From positions 1 to 8,609 of the forward strand of contig DASVSC010000271.1 of the NCBI GenBank assembly GCA_036388295.1: a stretch of DNA of 8,609 bases, read 5' to 3'. Source of the stretch: RYN-431 sp036388295. Lineage in GTDB: Bacteria > Planctomycetota > Phycisphaerae > Tepidisphaerales > Tepidisphaeraceae. Of this stretch, positions 1 to 4,008 are shown one piece after another (positions within the stretch are counted from its first letter, which is position 1; every line of letters begins with the position of its first letter). A program made the position numbers and the translations under genes. The notes below the pieces were generated by a model. It saw only the letters and a list, made by a program, of their open reading frames with translations, did not search any database and was not told the DNA's origin.

Positions 1-356
1 GGCCGGTAGGTCGCGACGCAGCCGGGGGCTTCGGTGATCGACACCGACAACAGCGCCGCCGGCGGGTCGATCACCAACGCCTGGCCAATCGCCCGGCAAA
101 CGATCTCGGCGCTCGGGTTCGCGCCCCGCAGCAGCTTGGCGTCGTTCAGGTGAGCGTTGTTCAGCGGCGTCACAATCGCATCGAGCCTTTTTTCCAGCCT
201 GTGAAAGTCGATGACAAACCCGTCCGCGTCCAAGTGGGTTGCCCAGACCGTGACCGTAACAGTCCAGTTATGCCCGTGCATCGGCTCGAGCGTGCCGTTG
301 CGGAAGCGAACTTGGTGGCTGGCGCAGAACGTGCGGGTGACGCTGATTTCGAACAT
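1..356 (-). CDS. 6-pyruvoyl-tetrahydropterin synthase/QueD-family enzyme (COG0720), PTPS-III-like motif; 3' end cut by window edge
   Basis: Reading leftward from the ATG at 356-354, 118 codons stay open to the window edge. The protein begins MFEISVTRTFCASHQVRF and has the zinc ligands of the PTPS/QueD fold: His14, then His27 and His29 in MHGHNW. An IDFHRLEKRL segment (about 56-65), LNNAHLND (71-78), NPSAEIV and the terminal ITEAPGC with the family Glu also fit. Family members make 6-carboxytetrahydropterin (queuosine route), 6-pyruvoyltetrahydropterin, or, in the PTPS-III subgroup, the hydroxymethyl-dihydropterin precursor of folate. The catalytic Cys of QueD (four residues before HGH) is absent; Glu24 forms ExxHGH, the motif I recall for PTPS-III. 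The Asp-His pair of the triad reads Asn-Asn. No good Shine-Dalgarno precedes the ATG; hairpin repeat 375-424 lies in its leader. Family call firm; subgroup and substrate inferred. Confidence 0.88.
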   Translation of the reverse strand, partial: MFEISVTRTFCASHQVRFRNGTLEPMHGHNWTVTVTVWATHLDADGFVIDFHRLEKRLDAIVTPLNNAHLNDAKLLRGANPSAEIVCRAIGQALVIDPPAALLSVSITEAPGCVATYR

Positions 357-374
357 GGCGACAGTGTAAGCTCC

Positions 375-424
375 GGTTCCCTCTCCCGTGTACTCACGGG
401 AGAGGGTTAGGGTGAGGGCGAACG
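375..424 (-). repeat. Hairpin repeat copy A (inverted relative to copy C)
   Basis: The reverse complement of this segment matches 861-910 at 48 of 50 positions, including 43 consecutive identical bases (379-421 against 864-906). The core is a perfect 12-bp stem, CCCTCTCCCGTG at 379-390 pairing with CACGGGAGAGGG at 395-406, around a four-base loop. A CCCTCACCC-like tail follows the stem on the repeat's own 5' side. No T-tract follows the stem, so it is not a standard intrinsic terminator. Seen from the leftward pterin gene, the stem ends 22 bases before its start codon. Confidence 0.95.
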
Positions 425-433
425 TAAAGTTGC

Positions 434-475
434 TCACGCTCTCCCTCACCCGTTGGGTACAACGAGAGAGGGGAC
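434..475 (+). repeat. Diverged hairpin repeat copy B
   Basis: This segment aligns with copy C in the same orientation: CTCAC, then CCCTC, CCCG, GTAC and GAGAGGGGAC are shared in order. It folds into a 13-position stem with 11 pairs (443-455 with 460-472) around the loop GGTA. Relative to copy C the core carries one extra base in each arm (T on the left, A on the right), and these pair with each other, so the hairpin is preserved while the sequence has drifted. With copy A it forms a head-to-head pair upstream of the DUF559 gene. Confidence 0.7.
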
Positions 476-522
476 AAACTTGCTGCTATGCGAAACACTG
501 ACCGTCTTATTGGGACGACACT

Positions 523-891
523 ATGGAGCGATCGAACTCTAGAAAGCTGCTGCCGTTCGCTCGGGAAATGCGGGAGGCACCGAGTGAAGCTGAACAAAAA
601 CTATGGCAATGCCTGCGCAACCGCCAGCTTGAAGGGTTGAGGTTCCGTCGACAACTCCCCATCGGCCCGTTCATCGCCGACTTCGCATGCGAAGCCTGTA
701 AATTGATTGTTGAAGTCGACGGACTACAACACGATGACGCAGTTCAATACGATCGTCACCGCTCGAACGAGCTCGGGCGAATGGGTTGGCGAGTCCTCCG
801 TTCCTTCGCCGGCGATGTGTTGAAGGACATCGGCGGCGTTCTGCAGACAATCGTTGTCGCCGCTCGCCCTCACCCTAACCCTCTCCCGTGA
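523..891 (+). CDS. DUF559-domain protein, Vsr-like PD-(D/E)XK endonuclease fold
   Basis: The 122-residue product matches the DUF559 family over nearly its whole length: an AxxxR and EAEQKLWQCLR helix region (about 14-32), the RFRRQLPIGPFIADFAC strand segment (40-56), IVEVDGLQH (62-70), YDRHRSNELGRMGWRVLR (76-93) and a terminal DVLKDIGGVLQTI (98-110). Asp53, Glu64 and Asp66 sit where the PD-(D/E)XK metal site is expected, and His70 is the usual DUF559 histidine. These proteins are predicted nucleases related to very-short-patch-repair endonucleases; the biological role is not established. The start at 523 is forced by an in-frame stop at 499-501; GGGA at 512-515 is a weak ribosome site. Residues 115-122 (RPHPNPLP) and the stop are encoded by hairpin repeat C, so the native C-terminus was probably replaced or extended. 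Confidence 0.9.
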   Translation: MERSNSRKLLPFAREMREAPSEAEQKLWQCLRNRQLEGLRFRRQLPIGPFIADFACEACKLIVEVDGLQHDDAVQYDRHRSNELGRMGWRVLRSFAGDVLKDIGGVLQTIVVAARPHPNPLP

Positions 892-910
892 GTACACGGG
901 AGAGGGGACC
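861..910 (+). repeat. Hairpin repeat copy C
   Basis: This is the inverted partner of 375-424, with 43 consecutive identical bases (864-906). A perfect 12-bp stem joins 879-890 and 895-906 around the loop AGTA. A second pyrimidine block, CCCTCACCC at 867-875, precedes the stem and differs from the left arm CCCTCTCCC at a single position, so it could compete for the purine arm. The repeat overlaps the 3' end of the DUF559 gene, whose TGA stop (889-891) is formed by the stem-loop boundary, and it ends 24 bases before the trpE start codon. Confidence 0.95.
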
Positions 911-934
911 AGACGCCGTTTTCGAAAGCTTATC

Positions 935-2470
935 ATGGCCCGCTACACGCCCGACGAATCAACTTTCGCCACGCTCGCCGGCACCCACGGCATTGTGCCG
1001 GTCTACCGCCAACTCTTGGCCGATCACCTGACGCCGGTGACGGCGTTCGAACTGCTCGGCGGCGAGGAATCGCACGCTTTCCTGCTCGAAAGCGTCGTCG
1101 GCGGCGTGAAGGTCGGTCGGTACAGCTTCATCGCCACCCGGCCGTCGTTCGTTTACACGGCTACAAAGGGAACTGCGACCTACCAAAAACTGGGCCATCC
1201 ATCGTACACTGCACCGACACAGGATCCGCTGAGTGACCTTATGTATACTTACGGCCGACACGGGTTCGCTCGTTTCGCCCGCGTTCCTGGACTCCCTGAT
1301 TTCACCGGCGGCTTGGTCGGTTATGCTGGCTATGACACTGCTCGCTATTACGAACCAGACAAAATTGCCAATGCACCTGCCGACGACCGCGGCCTGCCAG
1401 ACGTCTGTTTCGGCCTCTATACCGAACTGGTCATTTTCGATCATGTCGACAAAACGGTTCGCGTAGTTGCCAACGCAATGACCGACGATCGGCGATCGTC
1501 AGCCGTTGGCGCTTCATACACGAACGCGTGTCAGCGTATCGACGCCATGGTTCAACGGCTCAAAGGCACCCCGAAAACAAAGCTCGGCGAAGTCGACCCA
1601 ACCGCGCCGCTGACTATGCCCTTCACGCCGAATCAATCACGGGAGCAGTTCGAAGCCGCCGTTCAGAAGGGGATCGAATACATCAAGGCCGGCGACATCT
1701 TCCAGTTCGTGCCGTCGATGCGTTTGCGTGCCGAGTCGATGGCCGACCCGTTCGACGTCTACCGCGTGTTGCGGCTGATCAACCCGTCGCCGTACATGTT
1801 CTACCTGAAGACCCCGGACTGCACGCTCATCGGCAGCAGCCCGGAAGTGCTCTGCAGCGTGCAGGACGGTTTGGTCACCACGCGTCCGCTCGCCGGCACG
1901 CGGCGGCGGGGGGCGACCGAAAAAGAAGACCAGGAACTTGAAGCCGAACTGCTGGCCGACCCGAAGGAACGGGCCGAGCACATCATGCTGGTGGACCTGC
2001 ACCGCAACGACATCGGCCGCGTGTGCGAAGTCGGCAGCGTGAAGATCGACGCGGTGATGACCGTCGAACGCTACAGCCACGTGATGCACATCAGCAGCAA
2101 CGTCACCGGTCGGCTGGCCAAAGACAAAACGGCGTTCGACGCGCTGCGCGTCAGCCTGCCGGTGGGCACGGTGAGTGGGGCGCCCAAGATCCGGGCGATG
2201 CAGATCATCGACGAGGTCGAAACCACCCGCCGCGGCCCGTACGGCGGGGCGGTGGGGTATTTTGACTTCGCCGGCAACACCGACACCTGCATCGCCCTGC
2301 GGACGATCGTCTGGACGCCCGCCGGCCGGGGCGGGGCGGGCGGCACGTTCGACGTGCAGGCCGGCGCGGGCGTCGTGGCCGACAGCGTACCGAACGCCGA
2401 ATACCAGGAGTCAATGAACAAGGCGATGGCCCTGCTCAAAAGCGTGCAGCTGGCCACTGAAGGGCTTTGA
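935..2470 (+). CDS. trpE: Anthranilate synthase component I
   Basis: TrpE converts chorismate, with ammonia from the glutaminase subunit TrpG, to anthranilate in the first committed step of tryptophan synthesis. The 511-residue length is typical. The N-terminal domain has the tryptophan-feedback motif LLES (50-53) followed by GRYSF (61-65). The C-terminal chorismate-binding domain has IGSSPE, RPLAGTRRRG (317-326), HIMLVDLHRND (349-359), PVGTVSGAPK (409-418) and GPYGGAVGYF. The Ala in PLAGT, where PabB has Lys, favours TrpE over aminodeoxychorismate synthase. A short Gly/Arg-rich insert (PAGRGGAGG) precedes the conserved QAGAGVVADS. I chose ATG 935; the frame stays open further upstream, but only through translation of the hairpin repeat. 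The ribosome site is weak (GAAAG at 924-928). No trpG or trpD follows, and no leader-peptide attenuator is visible. Confidence 0.95.
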   Translation: MARYTPDESTFATLAGTHGIVPVYRQLLADHLTPVTAFELLGGEESHAFLLESVVGGVKVGRYSFIATRPSFVYTATKGTATYQKLGHPSYTAPTQDPLSDLMYTYGRHGFARFARVPGLPDFTGGLVGYAGYDTARYYEPDKIANAPADDRGLPDVCFGLYTELVIFDHVDKTVRVVANAMTDDRRSSAVGASYTNACQRIDAMVQRLKGTPKTKLGEVDPTAPLTMPFTPNQSREQFEAAVQKGIEYIKAGDIFQFVPSMRLRAESMADPFDVYRVLRLINPSPYMFYLKTPDCTLIGSSPEVLCSVQDGLVTTRPLAGTRRRGATEKEDQELEAELLADPKERAEHIMLVDLHRNDIGRVCEVGSVKIDAVMTVERYSHVMHISSNVTGRLAKDKTAFDALRVSLPVGTVSGAPKIRAMQIIDEVETTRRGPYGGAVGYFDFAGNTDTCIALRTIVWTPAGRGGAGGTFDVQAGAGVVADSVPNAEYQESMNKAMALLKSVQLATEGL

Positions 2471-2536
2471 ATCCCAAACCCCACGTGCGGCCGCCGGGCA
2501 GGCTTCCTAGGTCCGGTGCGACTCCCCTGTTCCGGG

Positions 2537-2542
2537 TATACT
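2537..2542 (+). promoter_or_regulatory. -10-like box TATACT positioned for a leaderless transcript
   Basis: TATACT matches the sigma-70 -10 consensus at five of six positions and ends six bases before the ATG at 2549. Transcription would therefore begin at or next to the start codon. No Shine-Dalgarno-like purine run lies between the box and the ATG, which agrees with leaderless translation. No convincing -35 hexamer is found 16-18 bases upstream, so the call is tentative. Confidence 0.4.
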
Positions 2543-2548
2543 TAGCCG

Positions 2549-2944
2549 ATGCCCGCGCGTGCCACGAGCAAGGCTTTGTTGATTCTCGCCGCCGACGGCG
2601 ATCGTCTGGACGACGCGCGGCGGAAGCTGCTCGCCGACTGGTGCCAGTTGGTCGGGCGACGGATCGGCGGGAACACGCCGGATCATGCCCCGACCTCGGC
2701 CGCCACACCGGCCGGCCCCGTCGCCCGCCCAAGCCCGGCAGCCGCCGTCGACGCCCTCAGCCTGCCGCCACGCATGGCGCAGATCCTGCGAAGCCTGCTG
2801 GCGGGCGCGAGCGAAAAGCAGATCGCCCTGCAACTGGCGATCAGCCCGCATACCGTGCACACGTACGTCAAACAGCTGCACAAGCGTCTGGACGTTAGTT
2901 CCCGCGGCGAACTGCTCGCGAAATTCGTCGGCTTGGACGCCTGA
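2549..2944 (+). CDS. Small LuxR/GerE-type helix-turn-helix transcriptional regulator
   Basis: The 131-residue product has a C-terminal LuxR-type DNA-binding domain at about 72-127: LPPRMAQILRSLLAG, then SEKQIALQLAISPHTVHTYV with the TVHTYVKQLHKRL recognition helix, then VSSRGELLAKF. The first 45 residues form a short charged helical region (RRKLLADWCQLVGRRIG) of the kind that precedes the HTH in planctomycete-type relatives. An Ala/Pro-rich linker (46-66) joins the two. There is no receiver domain and no phosphoacceptor Asp site, so it is not a classical response regulator; the signal it senses, if any, is unknown. It starts 78 bases after trpE, without a Shine-Dalgarno. The second HTH gene follows after 88 bases, suggesting a functional pair. 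DNA targets cannot be told from sequence. Confidence 0.85.
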   Translation: MPARATSKALLILAADGDRLDDARRKLLADWCQLVGRRIGGNTPDHAPTSAATPAGPVARPSPAAAVDALSLPPRMAQILRSLLAGASEKQIALQLAISPHTVHTYVKQLHKRLDVSSRGELLAKFVGLDA

Positions 2945-3032
2945 CGCGTCGACGTCAAGGCGATTCGTCACATTCTCGGCTCACCTGTTCAGGCGAATTG
3001 CGGGCGTCGACTGCCTTCGACACAGTACCGCG

Positions 3033-3677
3033 ATGCGTGTCCCCGACAGCGAAGGCCTACATTCGGCAACAGTCGACGACGTCCGTGGCCTGCTCGACGC
3101 GGTCAACGCCGTGCATCTGGCCGAGCGAACGGAGCGGGCGCGAACGCTCGCGACACGCGTCGTCACCCTGCTGAACGCGGACGACGCCGCGGTGTTCGTC
3201 GGTGAGAATGGGAATCTGCCGGCGTGGCTGGCGGGTTCCGCTGGCTTGCCCGTGCCCGTAGTCCTCACCGCCGGCCTGACCGCCGACCTGTCCGAAGGCA
3301 TCACCCATTCCGCGGCCCGAACGACACGCCCGCCGACACCGGCCGTGTTGCGGTCGGTCTATCGCGCCGACCGGCTCTCGGTGTTGGCCGCTTGGCGACA
3401 GACGCCGTTCGGCGACCGCGACCAACACCTGCTGGGCCTGCTCCATCAGGCCGTCGCGTGGGCGTTCGCGCCCGACGCCCAGCGTTCCGGCCTGCCCGCC
3501 GGCGCGGAGGCCGTTTTGGAACTGATGCTGATGGGCCTGCCGGAAAAGACGATCGCCCGGCGGCTCGGCCGCAGCGCGCACACGGTCCACTCCCACATCA
3601 AACGCGTGTACCGCCACTACCGCGTCAGCAGCCGGCCGGAATTGATGGCCCGGTACTTTGATAAGCGAACCGGATAA
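3033..3677 (+). CDS. LuxR/GerE-type transcriptional regulator with GAF-like N-terminal region
   Basis: The 214-residue product carries a LuxR-type HTH at about 154-206 (LPAGAEAVLELMLMG, PEKTIARRLGRSAHTVHSHI, RVYRHYRVSSRPELMARYF). It resembles the neighbouring 131-residue protein in the HTH, but the recognition region is more basic and diverged. Residues about 30-150 look like a GAF-type sensory fold: an ARTLATRVVTLLNADDAAVFV opening and an SVLAAWRQTPFGDRDQHLLGLLHQAVAWAF close, a typical GAF end. Ligand residues are not recognisable. I chose the ATG at 3033: the frame stays open upstream only as a shadow of the preceding gene, and 3033 starts the recognisable protein. No Shine-Dalgarno is seen. 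A weak TTGCGG (2998-3003)/CACAGT (3021-3026) pair would again give a transcript starting at the ATG. Confidence 0.82.
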   Translation: MRVPDSEGLHSATVDDVRGLLDAVNAVHLAERTERARTLATRVVTLLNADDAAVFVGENGNLPAWLAGSAGLPVPVVLTAGLTADLSEGITHSAARTTRPPTPAVLRSVYRADRLSVLAAWRQTPFGDRDQHLLGLLHQAVAWAFAPDAQRSGLPAGAEAVLELMLMGLPEKTIARRLGRSAHTVHSHIKRVYRHYRVSSRPELMARYFDKRTG

Positions 3678-3696
3678 GGGTCCACGGATCGCTTCA

Positions 3697-3731
3697 TCCC
3701 GGCCGGCTGTTCCTGTCTCGCCAGGTCGGGA
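3697..3731 (+). terminator. Hairpin downstream of the second LuxR-type gene, possible terminator
   Basis: TCCCGGCC (3697-3704) pairs with GGTCGGGA (3724-3731) through eight pairs including one G-T wobble, and GGC (3705-3707) with GCC (3720-3722) extends the stem inward past one bulged A. It begins 19 bases after the stop codon of the HTH gene. No T-run follows, so it is not a textbook intrinsic terminator; it may protect the mRNA 3' end or assist factor-dependent termination. Confidence 0.35.
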
Positions 3732-3850
3732 AAGATCGATTGCATAATCGCGTCATGTTATCGGACGCGTGAGCGAGATTTTCGGAACGACTGAAATGTT
3801 TTTCCGACGATGTCGATTGTCAGGCCCCGCAAGACCGTTTTTATCCGTCT

Positions 3851-3871
3851 GTTAAGAAAATTTCATTTAAC
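3851..3871. promoter_or_regulatory. AT-rich dyad GTTAA-N11-TTAAC, possible operator
   Basis: GTTAA at 3851-3855 and TTAAC at 3867-3871 form an inverted repeat separated by 11 bases inside the most AT-rich part of the gene-free stretch. Size and placement suit a dimeric regulator binding near a cheA promoter. Which protein would bind is unknown; the LuxR-type proteins encoded just upstream are obvious but unproven candidates. Confidence 0.25.
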
Positions 3872-3919
3872 CGGCACGATCGTATTAAGCAGGACGGCCC
3901 GTTTCCCCGATGAAACTTA

Positions 3920-3940
3920 GCCCGCATCACGCGGGTCTTT
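3920..3940 (+). promoter_or_regulatory. Small hairpin with short T-run in the cheA leader
   Basis: CCCGC (3921-3925) and GCGGG (3931-3935) pair around ATCAC and are followed by TCTTT. If cheA translation starts at 4009, this lies in the 5' leader and could act as a weak attenuator. The stem is only five or six pairs and the T-run is short, so the function is doubtful. Confidence 0.2.
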
Positions 3941-4008
3941 CGCACGAAGCGTTCGCGGCCTTTGGTCGGGCGGCGGGAACGGACGTGCGGGAACGAGAGC
4001 GCGAGGAA

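Larger units (their letters stand above)
375..910. mobile_element. Putative DUF559-hairpin-repeat cassette between two divergent genes
   Basis: A DUF559 gene is bounded by near-identical inverted hairpin repeats (375-424 and 861-910), with a third diverged copy inside the left side. The unit, about 536 bases, lies exactly between the start codons of the leftward pterin gene and the rightward trpE. The layout resembles REP sequences flanking a RAYT transposase, or a non-autonomous insertion. No transposase, target-site duplication or classic insertion-sequence end is visible. That this unit moved in as a whole is inference; the repeats could also be ordinary dispersed intergenic repeats that happen to flank the gene. 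Confidence 0.35.
3678..4008. other. Gene-free stretch ahead of cheA
   Basis: No coding region with family resemblance is seen in these 331 bases. The left part holds a hairpin (3697-3731). The middle, about 3735-3890, is clearly richer in A and T than the flanks, with CATAAT at 3743-3748 and TATTAA at 3883-3888 as possible -10 boxes, neither with a good -35. A dyad lies at 3851-3871. The last 99 bases (3910-4008) are open in frame with cheA, but the encoded 33 residues do not resemble CheA N-termini, so I treat them as leader. The cheA promoter most likely lies here. Confidence 0.55.

Noticed and set aside
379..475. A short CRISPR-like array formed by the hairpin repeats
   Set aside because: The copies are in opposite orientations, one is diverged, and the spacing is irregular. 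These are dispersed hairpin repeats, not direct repeats with unique spacers.
854..934. An N-terminal extension of TrpE from TTG 854
   Set aside because: The added residues (ALTLTLSREYTGEGT and so on) are only a translation of hairpin repeat C; the normal TrpE N-terminus begins at ATG 935.
2946..3011. Direct repeat GCGTCGAC at 2946-2953 and 3004-3011 between the two HTH genes
   Set aside because: Eight-base GTCGAC-containing words are frequent in this GC-rich window, including inside genes, so an operator call is not supported.
2685..3032. An N-terminal extension of the second HTH protein upstream of 3033
   Set aside because: It overlaps the first HTH gene in another frame, and its Pro/Arg/Ser-rich sequence looks like a frame shadow.
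3873..3886. A possible sigma-54 promoter (GGCACG-N4-TATT) before cheA
   Set aside because: The -12 element lacks the essential GC at the right distance from GG, so the match is only partial.
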